Below are positions 19,250 to 31,500 of a DNA stretch of 64,000 bases, piece by piece. The position numbers were made by a program, and so were the translations under genes. The stretch is from the NCBI GenBank assembly GCA_944472135.2, contig CALYDD020000394.1:62001-126000 (forward strand). The letters are read 5' to 3'. The notes under the pieces were generated by a model. It did not search any database, was not told where the DNA came from, and worked only from the letters and a program-made list of their open reading frames with translations. Source of the DNA: Trichobilharzia regenti (Eukaryota; Platyhelminthes; Trematoda; Strigeidida; Schistosomatidae). Every line of letters begins with the position of its first letter. Positions within the stretch are counted from its first letter, which is position 1.

Positions 19250-21230
19250 TTTATGACAGGGACAAAGTCTCTTAATACTACATCCCCTGTTTCTCCGCAG
19301 GCCTGTATAGTTAGACCCATGATTGACCAAAAGCTTTGGTCCTCTATACACCAGTTACTCCTGAGTACCTGGTATGCGAAATCAGTCATTGGTCTTTCTA
19401 GCATCTTTCCATTACCATTTCTTAGGGCATAATGCCTGGAAAAAAACGTTCTTGGTTGATTAGATGCCAAATTTGCTTGTGAGTAATATATTACAGACAT
19501 CTGGTTTTCAATGTTTTTAGCATAAAAAGGCAACTGCTGATGAAAATGAAGGCATTTTTAAGAATGTTTTTTGTGATGCACTGAGTGTCTGACTCATACA
19601 GAACCACTGACATGACATTTTTATTGAAAATTCGAATCTTGTCCTTTGAAACGAACACAGCAAATTTTCATACTGATTAAAGATTACTGAACGCCACTCT
19701 GTGGCATCTGCATCCGTGCGACCTTTATTTAGAAGCATGCTGCCTACATATGTGTGAAATAAGTGACCGCGCTTAAATCTCCCCACCGAGTGTGACTGCT
19801 ATTTCGTGTTGCTAGTAGGTGTTGAAATAGTTTCTAAATTAATTTGCAGTCAACATCATTGACAGCCGTTTCACAGTCAATCGGGTTGTAGTTGAAATCT
19901 CACTTGCGCTGTAAAATATTTTAAATGATGATGTGCAGCAGTGCAATTAAGTCAGCAAATGATCGAATTTGCCTAAATTTAGTGTATTACAGCTGACGTT
20001 TTGCATCCAGACCATCTCCTAGTCTCTTTAGTATGACCTTACCTAACATTTTGTCTAACGTGAATGTGAATGTGATTCCGGTAGAGTTTTTGAAAAGAAT
20101 CGAGCTGCCTTTCCTTAGAAGTCTGACAACGCAGACATGTGATACACCTTTCTCCTGTTAGACCTTCCACAGTAATGGCGAAAGCACATCCTAAAGCGTA
20201 CCTGCATCCCTTTTCATTGTTTCAGCAGGTTTTCTGACTGATTGTGCCTTCTTCCCATCTCTTAATGCTTTTATTGCATTGAAAACTGCCGAATCTCAAA
20301 TGACTGTTCTTTATTAGTAGTATCACTGCAACGGCATAGGATAAGAAACATGACAAGGGACTTTTTTATTAGGGAAACCGCTCCATATTTATGCACTATA
20401 AAGCACGTAAAATTTGACTGCGTCAGTTGAGATTACACCGCTCTAACTGGTTGCTGATATACATAAAATTAAAAATTCAGACGTGAGGCTTCTTCCCGAC
20501 CACGGTGTAAACCAAATCTGGATTTGAGAAATAAACACTTCGCTCTTCGCGGCCACAGGCATGAAAGCTCGGTTTCGATTTTCGTCTGCTTCCCATTAAT
20601 CTGGGTCTATGTGCTACTGATATGTGTTTTCAGTAGCACACGATTCACCATATCTGTTGGTGGTATTTCTGGACGTGTTGCAGGTCATGGCTGGTTGAGG
20701 ATTACTTTGAAGTGCTCAGTCCATTGTTCCGTTGGTTTTTCACCTTCGATAATTAGTTTCTCTTCGCTATCTTTCTCTGGTTTATTCTCTACTGAGATAT
20801 TTTGGATGCTGATCTGGTTTTTCGATATGGTGATCTAAAGTGTCTCTTACAAGCAGACCGTTCAGCTTCAGCTGCAAGGGAATCATATAATTTTCCATAC
20901 CCAGTCCTTTCGGCAGATGTCTCCCGACCTTTTATGAGTTCTCTCCTTTCTCACAGGTTTCCATTCATATCATCCATCGTGATTTCCAAGTAACCATCTG
21001 GCTGTGATCACGCACATAATTGTTCATAATTGTCTTCAGATATCTTCGTTTTTTCTCTTGATCAGCATCGTTTTTTGTAGCATTGAGCAAGCTTATCATT
21101 CCCACCATTTGAATGGAAGCTTGCTCACCTTTTCCTGAAGCGGCTTCATTTTCATTGCTCAGGATCCTCGCTGTTGTTGATGATATCGTGATGGACATTT
21201 TCTCAGTAAGCTAGTTGTTGTCATCTGTAT
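19250..21230 (-). mobile_element. RTE-like non-LTR retrotransposon with internal deletion
   Basis: On the minus strand, three blocks lie in coding order. A pre-RT block (about 21200-20620) includes WTEHFKVILNQPWPATRPEI. An RT N-terminal block (about 20330-19990) includes IKALRDGKKAQSV and TLDKMLGKVILKRLGDGLDA. A C-terminal block (about 19790-19400) includes RIFNKNVMSVVLYESDT and ITKNILKN. The middle of RT, including the catalytic YADD box, is missing. Stops are frequent. It differs from the 5815/42310/55235 copies and may be another RTE subfamily. Confidence 0.55.
20610..20640. repeat. 11-bp perfect hairpin
   Basis: TGTGCTACTGA and its complement TCAGTAGCACA are separated by 9 bases. It lies within the pre-RT part of the RTE relic, between coding-like blocks. 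No T tract follows, so I give it no function. Confidence 0.4.
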
Positions 21231-24200
21231 GACCAGGGTGGATTGGTAGGACAGTCCACATCCTGCTCTCGAAAATTCACAAAAACTCAGAATTCTATCC
21301 TGATTCGTTTAATTTAATTTGGAGTCTGCACAGTCGAAAATGCTATAAATATTCCATGTTCACATGTTCATCATATTTTCACAGAAACCATACATACTGA
21401 CTGACCACCCACTTCTAGGCTTCACCAAGCTTACCTTATTTTTTTCTCCTATTCCAGCGAATATCCTTATTTTCTATATATTTCCCTAAATACGGAGAAT
21501 CACACAAAAGTACATTTCATTCCGTATCACCAGTTCTGGTTTTTCTTCTAGATATTTTCTGAAATCAAAACAAAAAATTCAGGTTGAAGGCTTTATACAA
21601 CATACTCATAGTGATGAATAGATTCCCCTCATATGATCTCTTTCATAATCTTGAATTTTATTTTATCATGTGTTTTGAAAATCTCACTTCCCTCTGCTTA
21701 TTGTTTTGGTTTCTGTTGTCTTATTACACATCCTGGAAGCCAGTTCCTTATATTAGTTTATATAGAGAATGAACAAACACATTCGCAGGGTAATACGACG
21801 TCGTTTTATTTCGTGGATTCTCTTCATCTGTTTACATCGTAAATGAATCAGTTAAAAGTTACAAGATTTTTGAAGATACTTTTTACAATGATTTCGAGTT
21901 ATAGATAGAAAGTATAGGAAACATAATTTTCACTATGATGTGAGCATACAGTTACGTGGTTTTAAAAGAGCAACTGCTTATTTAGCAATTACACAAGGTG
22001 AGGGGGGTTGAGCCCTCATTTTGTTTTAAAACACTCACGGACTACAGAGAAAAAACAAGATGGAACAACAGAGTTGATTTGTGCAGATTACGATGGAGTG
22101 TTAAGGGTCGTGGGAGTGAATACCGAGGTAAATTTATAAAATAGACAGAATAAATTTATTCAGTATATTTGGAAACTTATTAGTGAGTTCAAATCAGTAA
22201 GTTAAAATCAAAATCAAAATTGAGTGGAATGTTATTCGACAGAACAAAACACTTCAGATGATACTCCTGAATAGCCCCAGAAGCAATAAAATCTTCAGAA
22301 CCCATTGATGTTGAGAACAAGAGACCTAGCTACTCTATTACGAAATATGTTATTGACGTTAACACATCTTTAAAATCTTTCCATAAAACGTGTCAGGGAC
22401 GTATCTTAAAGTTTATGGATAACCTAGCAATTAAAAAATTTAAAACACTTTAAGCGTTCAAAAACAATTGATTGTCACACTGAAGCTTCCTTGATAAACT
22501 TCGTTTTGGTGGCATACTACTACTACTTCTGTTATTGGGTTTATTGATCTTCTTTGTTATTTCGACCTTCAATATGTCCTTTCAACTTGACTTTGATTGA
22601 TTTTTTCACTTCTTGACTCTATTAAGTTCATATATATTCCTATGATAAGTCGGCGTGTGATCAGATTGTGTGGAATGTGTTGTGCAAATGCACATTACAT
22701 ACACGATTCAGACAAATTACGTTGAATTGTTTAAATTCATAAAGGGAACTAAGTGTTTTAAAGTACAGTTAACATTTTTCTTCATTATCATTTTACTTCA
22801 TCACACTAGAAATTTATTTGTTATTCGTCTGTTCTCCACCCATTGGTATCTCCGATCTTATCATATATGTCTGATGAACGCAAATGTTCTAAATTCCGAA
22901 TTTCCTGAAACTTTCCGTCATAAATTTACTCACATTTGTTGTGCTTTATGTTAACACTTGTTCACTAACATTCCCAATCAGCGTGAATCTCGTATTCACG
23001 CAAAGAGAACTTATCATACTGTAATCGTTTCACCCAGTGCAGAATTTGAAGACACGAATCAAACAACTGAAATCCATAAATAATTAGGGTCTTACAGCTA
23101 CAGAAATGAAATTGATTGAAAAAGAATTTTCTCCAATGTAACATTTTTTTCATCTCTCAGTGGAAAGTGTTGCTTTGTCACTCTTAATTTGAGAACAATT
23201 TTGAGGTAATGCTGATGATTATCGAGCTACTTATGTTTGCAAATTTTGTTTGAAACGTCATCCAGTAAATAATACTGTTTCACTGTGTGATATATCTAAT
23301 AAACAAACTAATATGGAATTAATTATGTTTGCCTTGAAAACCTGTCGAATCCTGTCTTTATAAGATCACTGTTGAGACAATCATAGTTACACCATACTAA
23401 CTGAGATATAGTATCGAAAATCATCTTCTCATCATCTTTATTTGTATGTATTTCTCAAGATAACACCTGTAAGTTTATTTTAACTGGTAGGACTTGAAGA
23501 TGCTGGTCACTGAGATTTAAGTTACTAATTGATGAGTGGAAGTGGTGAAGTTACTTTTGTATGTAGACAAAGATCTCATTGACATGGGGACGTTCAGTAA
23601 ATTTAGTCAGTCATCCAAGGTTATCACATTTACAGACTTTGTCTTCAGTGATATCTACTCATTAGCCATGGCCGATATGCTCAGCAATTTCTACTAACGC
23701 AAAGAAAAAGGGAGATTAAATTAAGGAATACAACGCTTATACCGTCAAGCTTTACATAAATTTGCTTATTTAATATAAGACGATGTGTTTCAGTGTCATG
23801 ATGGATCTTCTGGAAAAAAGAATATCAAATGATGCAGCATCAAAATAATTATCTTTCACACCGCGATTAATAATAAAAGATCTGATTATCCACTGAAGGC
23901 TAAATTAATTTAATAAAGATGAATAAGCCACCTTGCTGTTGTCGTAGATTTTGAATGCAAATGGAATGTTCATCAGGTCTCACGATGATAAAATTTTGCT
24001 TCAAATGACAAAGGACAATATACCAGTAATTGTGCAATGTATGAACAAGAAACTTTGAAATGTTTATCCACTCTACTTAGAAAAGTCTCTTGTGAAATAG
24101 TTATTACTTCTGAAAATTCAATCTCATTGCATGAATTATACTTCAACAGCTTGTGAACAAATCGTAGACACCACACAATCTTCACTCATAGTGATTTGTT

Positions 24201-24905
24201 AATATGGATTGGTAATCGTTTCATGAATGGAATGCTGCAAGAGTCATTTGATGCTGTGCAATTATAGATGAAGTGAAATATACTTACTTTGATTCCCAAG
24301 GTCCACTGGAGACAGAAGACAGTCATCAATAATAAATGCGTATGTGTAAAATTTCAGAATGCGTTTATTTTGAGAAGATTTACTAATGAATAAATGCGAT
24401 GACTAAAATGAAACATTTGTCTTCGTCAAATCGACAAATAATATTTTAATATTAGTCTTAAATTCATCACGAATTTGTACCAGTATGTAGAGGTGGGTGT
24501 TACAAACCGAATTCAATTTGTTTGTGATTCATTCGTTGATTTTTTGGAATGTTGGCCTTTTCACTCTGTCATTAACCGACATCAGCAGGAGACCAGTCTG
24601 TGTTTAGAAAGCGCTGGGCCTGAGGTCTTCGTAAAAATACCTTTAATCTCAGGAAGTATGTCGCAGCATTTTATGAAACATCTTCATAAACATTACTGAA
24701 AAACTGTCACCTATGTGATATCATTGAAGTAGGGATTTATCAGCCAGCATCGTGGAAGTTAAAATTCTTGGTGGAAGCGCTGTTTTTATTCAGGTTAAAC
24801 ACTCAAAGTATACCATCTAAATAAGGATTCAATGAAACCATAAATAACACTGAGGTCAGAATGGGATTAAAAGTATCAATTTGATAATCTCTACAACAAA
24901 AAAGG
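21231..24905. other. Long AT-rich stretch without recognised genes
   Basis: Open frames up to 94 codons are present but are hydrophobic or low complexity and show no family resemblance. The only item noted is the dispersed repeat at 23490-23550. Confidence 0.4.
23490..23550 (+). repeat. Dispersed repeat of unknown type, copy 2
   Basis: Partner of the block at 12685-12745, in the same orientation. Similarity covers about 60 bp around GATGCTGGTCACTGAGATTT. Confidence 0.45.
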
Positions 24906-24909
24906 ACTG

Positions 24910-25107
24910 CGCATCGGTGGCACAGTAGTTAGGACTCTCGCTGATCATGCACATGGTCTGAGGTTCGATCCCCTGCCGACGCACACCTGTTATCATCTAT
25001 GGTCGGCCTGCAAAATTTGGGCTACTGATAATCATATGCTGAAAATTTCATAGTTGTACCAAAAAATACAGTGTGGAATGAAGCTGTGATAAAAAAAATA
25101 AAAAAAG
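24910..25107 (+). repeat. tRNA-derived SINE, copy 1 (full length)
   Basis: A box TGGCACAGTAGTTAGG (24918-24933) and B box GGTTCGATCCC (24962-24972) are correctly spaced for a tRNA-type polymerase III promoter. The tRNA-like head ends at GCCGACGCACACCTG. The body (ATGGTCGGCCTGCAAAATTT, TGCTGAAAATTTCATA, CAGTGTGGAATG-AAGCTGT) is shared with 28350 and 57090, and an A-rich tail ends the copy. No target-site duplication was obvious. Confidence 0.8.
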
Positions 25108-25109
25108 GT

Positions 25110-28100
25110 AATAACCAGTTTACTTGTTTGGATTTAAGGGATTTCAATTTTCTTTCACACAGTCTTTCTACGTGAGTCTGAATAGAAGTGAAAAAAATAA
25201 GTCTCGAAAAAAAATATTCTTATTTATCGTCTATCCTAGCTGTGTCTTTTAACCGATCACAGCAATGATTTAAGAAATACTTGATGTCGGCTTGTTTCGT
25301 CAACTGTGCCATCTGAGTCACCGCTTATTTGTTCACAGGTAAAAGGAAATATCCGATTAAGTCAAAACTAGATTTCGATTTTGGACAAAAATTGAGGTTT
25401 AGCGGCCAACTAGAATTTCACTAACTTTACACTGTTCACAGGCCTGATGAATTATATATCTTCATGAAATATCGTTTATCACACGTAAACGTAGCACACG
25501 AACACGCAGATAGTTTTATTTGTGGCGTAGTCAGACTCTCCATATTTGGTCTCGTTCAAATATTTTTTTAATAACAGCACCAGAAATTATGCTCCCACTG
25601 TTGTTTTAATTACATGTTCCGGAAACATTCATTTTGTAAGCGGCTGTTTTCGTTTTCCGTACACCCTTCAAAAGTAAACGGGTGGAAAGCATATTTTAAA
25701 TGACTGCATATATGTGGAACCGACCAAAGAAAAATATTTTTGGCCTAAGGTATGAAGATGTTCAACATCTAGTAATATAAAACTAAAGATAAACTAGAAA
25801 ACGTAATCAAGCGCTTGAAATATGTGTCGTGAAAATAAAAACGTATGCATAATAGATGATTACAAGCTAATAACTGCTCTATCTTTGTTTTCTAATAATA
25901 TGTGTCTTAAGTGCAGTCACCAGCCGACGTCAAGTGCTCTTAAGTAACACGAAGCATCTGTTTAGTGCCACCTGGTCTTCCTGTTGTTCACTAGCTGATG
26001 TCAGCTTATGACAACACTTATAGCCAATCAAATCTTAGGAAGCCAACATTCGAAATACAATTTTTATTGGGAATAACTTACTTGACATGCAGTTGTTAAT
26101 GCAATGAAGTCTACATTCACCTACTCTTTGTCACACTATAGAATTCAGTAAGTATATAGCCAACTAACTTGACATCCATATATATATATATGGCAATTCG
26201 TGTGCTCAAATGAATTGAAAAACAAGATCTGACCGAGATTTCAAGTAATTCAACAAGATCTTTTTCAAGTGGAATGCAGCACTCTTGATCCTCAATTCGA
26301 CTTGTGCCCAAGTATGTAAAAAATCTGTCACAATCAGTGAAAAACAATGCTTCATAGATTGATAAGCAAACTAGGAGCTTTAGTCACTAAGAGCAGGTTT
26401 TAACAGTTATTTCAATATGTGTATAAAACATTGCAGAAGCCCTCAATCCAGTCTGTCTCTTATCAAAGCTACCTGGGCATATATTTGAATGCCACTTTAA
26501 ATAACAGATTAAAGGCATTGCATCATGATTTTTGTTTCGAGATCCTAAAACTGGTTTATTCACAGAACGACTGAATATTCTAAGGAGTATACTTGATAAA
26601 CTTCAGTTTCTGATCTTACAGTGAATATTGAAGAAAGTGAGATATACAACTCAGGATTTTGAAATCTGTTATTGTTGGTCGATTATTCATTTCATAAGAA
26701 TTTTACAGATACTAAAATATCAGACTCGACAAAACAGTTTCAGTTCTCAAACTTCATTTCGTCTGGAACTTCCTAAAAATTATTCTGAGTAACTTTGTGA
26801 AAAATCAAGAATAAACAGCTCAAAAGTCTTCAGAGTTTCCAACGAACATAATATCGGTGTCAATCGGAGGAGTTTAAAATGAGATAGTATATCCTATGCA
26901 TTTCTGAAGTCTTAAGGTTAGAAAATATTCTGCTTTATAGTAAACGGTACTGAAGGTAAGTTTCAAGCGTCTTTATTTTTGTAATATTGGTTTTTTATTC
27001 TTCAACGTTATCCATAAAAGTCATTCATGATAATGATTAATCAGTTTGTACACTGCAACCACATATTATCCCTTATCTATTACTTGATGTAGATAAGTAT
27101 TCCAACAAATTTAAAGACATATTTCCGCTTAAACATTTTGTTCACAATATAATAGAAACATGAAGGTTTATTTGAAGAAATTGAGAATAATCAGAAATCA
27201 GTTTCTGATGTATGATTATGCTACGTTACCCTAACTATCCTGACGACTTTATTGGAAGTTATCGTAATCCTGAGAGTATTCATAAAAAACGAAGAACAAA
27301 ACCGAAAATACCTGAGACATTGATCTGACTAAATTGGGAGTTATCTTCATCACGTGTGAAACCGACTTCAATTAAATAAAGGGCCGATGGGCTATAATTC
27401 ACGTGTGGCATGAGTGATCATTGTGGCACAACTGAAATTCAATGAAATGTCACGTTACTTCAGTACATCTATCAACCTGAAATCGTTCTCACGTCTGGTG
27501 TAATGCAGCTTAGCTCAAATACTTCACATTATTTTGAAATCTTGCGCCTATTAATACTTTTGCTTGTAGGTCTTGTCATAAATCAAGCAAACAAGACAAC
27601 TTTCAGTAACTTTTGCAAGCATTTCAGTAAACTGTATGCATAATCCCTTGAGCAACTCATTTTCTGCTGATAATTTTAAGCGGTGTTACATTTTTCGAAT
27701 ACTGCTTCTTAGGAGTCAGGTTATTCTTATTTCAGTGTCATGGGCTACATTGGTAATTTGTGTCAACACTCAAATGATTGAATTCAATTTTTAACTTATT
27801 CAGTTACCAAAGGTACGCTTAAAATGTTCTGAAGTAGTATGTTGCCAGAATTGAATGGATTGATTTTGTTGTAGTCTTCTCTGCGTAAACACTTAATTAT
27901 CGATAGAGTATGATAACCAGTGAAATATTAGGCAAGCTGCTGGGTATTGTGAAGGCAGAAGGAAAGATATTTACGAATCGCTAGTTACCTAGAAATGATG
28001 ATGCGCATTCCAATCACAGTGACCATCCGGTGAATTAAACACTGTCCAATTGCCTTTCGCTTGCTTATCCTGTAAAACGTCGCATTTACTGTGAAACTTT

Positions 28101-28345
28101 AATAATAAACTTTTGTTACCATTTACGCAAAATATCGTTTATTTTTTCATTCACTTTGACATCCATTTGCTTCATTTTAAGTGACAGATGTGACTGTCAG
28201 AGGTGGCGGTATTATTCAAAACGACAATATGGCTCATCACGTGACTCGATTCACTGCTCTAATCACGGGTCATATGCTGCTGTGTTGTTAATTACGATGT
28301 CTTACTCCTCCCTCGAATAGTTCATTTTGTGACAAATCACAAACA
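25110..28345. other. Long AT-rich stretch without recognised genes
   Basis: Between two copies of the same SINE. No gene, RNA or recognisable transposon seen. Confidence 0.4.
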
Positions 28346-28349
28346 AAGG

Positions 28350-28535
28350 AGGTGACACAGTGGTTAGGACTCTCGCCGACCATGCACATGGTCCGAGGTT
28401 CGAGCCCACACCGGCGCATACCTGATATCTATGGTCGGCCTGCAAAATTTGGGCTACCGATATCCATGCTGAAAATTCCATACTTGTATCAAAAATACAG
28501 TGTGGAATCAAGCTGTAAATAAAAAATAAAAAAAA
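28350..28535 (+). repeat. tRNA-derived SINE, copy 2 (full length)
   Basis: A box TGACACAGTGGTTAGG (28353-28368), B box GGTTCGAGCCC (28397-28407), the same body as copy 1 (ATGGTCGGCCTGCAAAATTT, CAGTGTGGAAT-CAAGCTGT) and an A-rich tail. It keeps AGTGGTTAGG where copy 1 has AGTAGTTAGG, so it is nearer a tRNA in the A box. Confidence 0.8.
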
Positions 28536-28539
28536 AGTC

Positions 28540-31500
28540 AGAGGGAAAAAATAAGCTTGTTAAGTACAGTTAGATATGTCTGCAGCTAACGCTTAGAGAG
28601 CAGATGAAAGAGTGTTCATTCGTTCATTCGTTCAATGAATTCATCATTCCATAGTGCATATTTGACTGAATAAAACTCCCCAAAAAGTAATCTCTTGAAG
28701 TTAAATTTTTGAAATGTCAATACGTATTTGTCATAGCGTGAACTCTTTTTAGTCTGACAGGAAATCGTTGATTTATTTAAATCAAAACCAGCAGCTAATT
28801 CACCGATGCTTAACTCAATAATCTCAAATTGTCTTCTCCTCTATCATGAAAGTATTTACGATCGACTGTTTAACAGGATGATTAAAATCTCAAACGCTGA
28901 CTCCACTGAAGTGTGTACAAGCTCCAGCACTAGAACCATGCATCATACCCAGCGTTAAATTATTTCAATCTTCATATATTTGGCAACACTTTCTCCCTAT
29001 AAATCGATATCATTCCAAACGTTTTTTTTTTCAGAAGATTTACGTATGTGTCATTCCAATATGTGTTGGAAAACAACTTTGGGATAAACGACTCTTTATT
29101 ATTAAGAATATTCAGCAGTTTTTAATTATTTTACGTTCAATATAGATCCATCCCGAAAAGGATGTTGGTGGTGATGAAACATTTCAACACAACTTTTAAT
29201 CTCAGAGAAGTCATCGAAAGTCTTTTGCTTATTCTGATATACGGCAGATAGACTATGGATGGGATCAGGTTACTTATGAAATGGATATATATAACGAGTG
29301 ACTTATCTGCTAAATTTTTATTTAATTTCACATTTAAGTGTACATTAGTACACACACATAACTGCACGTCGGTTGCTTAAATTAATCGAGCTGGTGCCAC
29401 AACTGGTTTCTTCTAAATTCCTATTATTTTTTTAAAATCCACATTTGAAAGAAGGTCGGAGTTTGTTCAATAAAATGGAGCTCACTGAACAATTCTGATT
29501 CACCACCCCAAATTTTATTTTCAGGGTGACGATTTTCTTGATGTGTCGAAATCCAGTTAACTAGCCTTGATTCTGCAGTCACATTAAGATATCCTCTATC
29601 AAATGTTTACATTTGATTTAAGCACAAAAGTCACAGGGTACTTTGGAACTCTGTTTTTTATTTTTTTAAATGGGAATGCTCTTATTTCTCAGAAGAAATG
29701 AGTAAGTATAATAATAGCACCAAAAATAAGTTTATTTAAAAACTATTCGCACAAACGCAATAAAATGAAGACAAAATATTGAATGCTTTCTCTAAGCTGA
29801 TTTGTACGCAATATATGAATGGTTATTCAATCGCAGCATACTCAGAAGGCCTAGTGATAACTTGAATATCTCACCAAATCTTGCACACCTTTGAAGAATT
29901 TAAATGCATGAAAAGATCTCCATTTTTAAGTGGTGAATGATGCAAAGTGAATGTCAGTCACATAAGAAAGTCTAACAGGATAGGTTTTGTCTACTAAGGT
30001 ATTTGATTTTCCATTATAATATATGATAAAATTTCACATGCCTAATTTTCTGTTGTCAATAAAACTAATATGATTCCGATAATAAACATATCGAAAAATC
30101 TCATTCACTTGCACATTTTCAGTGGTACAATGTGAGTCATAACTTAAGTGTTTGCTTTCATCTAAGAAGCTTGAAGACTCTAATTTATAAAAAAGATGTT
30201 TTGAGATGGGTTATTTTTTCCAGCAACTTCGTCATTTGTGATGAATCTTCCTGAGGTATTTCTTTATCATAGGGATGAATAAATGAACAGGCGCTTCTCA
30301 ACGGAAAAGTGGAGATACTTATTCTTGATGTCATTTGTTTCAACTGTGCTCAGAGATCGAGAAATTACATACTCAGATAACTGAGGCTGCATCATGTGCA
30401 TAACAGGAAAGGCTAAATGTTTACTGATCTTCTATCCAAAATCCAAAGTAGAAATCTCTTCTGCCTGTTACGACTAACTTCTTTCATAGAGACGGCCAAC
30501 AAACATGATGTGTATCCATATAATATGTGTGTCTGTTTGACAGTCTGTTATATTTTGCTATGTATATATGGATCGATATTCCATTATAATTAACAATCAT
30601 GTTAAGACTGTCTATTGGTTTGTTCATTTTTGAACATTCGCTCATACACTTTCGTTCACATACTTGTTCGGACATTCATACTATTTCACTCACACACTTG
30701 TGTGACATTGATTCTCCCTTGTTTGGAAAATACAAGTATCATCGTGAACCTGGTGGTTTTCTGATTTCCGCCTTCTTGTGACAGGACTATTAATTACCCG
30801 ACCAGTACATAACAAGACAACTGCATGCATACATTTCCTTCATGATATTGTTCTCACTCACCGTTTCAACAAAATTTTTTCGAATAACTCTGCCGTTAAA
30901 TATAATAAAAACACAGGAAGTAAAATTTATTTACCTAGAAATTTTAATGCATAGTACATCATCTGTGAATATTCTCATATTGATAGATAAGAGTAAGTTG
31001 ATAACGTGATGAAATCTTTAAAACAGTTTATAACATTATCGAAGGGGCTAATTTTAAAAAATGATTCGACAACAGACCAGCAACTATTTTAAATCACACA
31101 AAATTGGTATTCTACCAAATCACCTGAGCGAAGCTGGAACATGCGATCTACAGACTACAACACCAGAATAGGGAACTAGACTCCATAGAATTATCTAATT
31201 GTTTAAATTCACTCTGAACCGTCTAATCATTGAACAGTAGTCTTGACTGTGACATAATTTCTACAAGGCCGAAGATGAGGGGTCTAATTATTCACAGTAA
31301 AATGTCCACTAGGCAAAAAATATTGATACTTAGAGCTAAATAAAATAATCCTTACTCTAATGAATGAAGCCAAGCAATCATTCTGTGAACTAATCTCAGT
31401 GACTCTACTATACAGTTGTAAGATATACTTCATCAATATCATACTGAATGTGAGATGGAACATGATTTGTTGTTTTTTTTTAGTATTTATAACAGGATTG

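Noticed and set aside
22670..22954. 94-codon plus-strand frame
   Set aside because: Hydrophobic, AT-driven composition, no family resemblance and no splice or expression signal.
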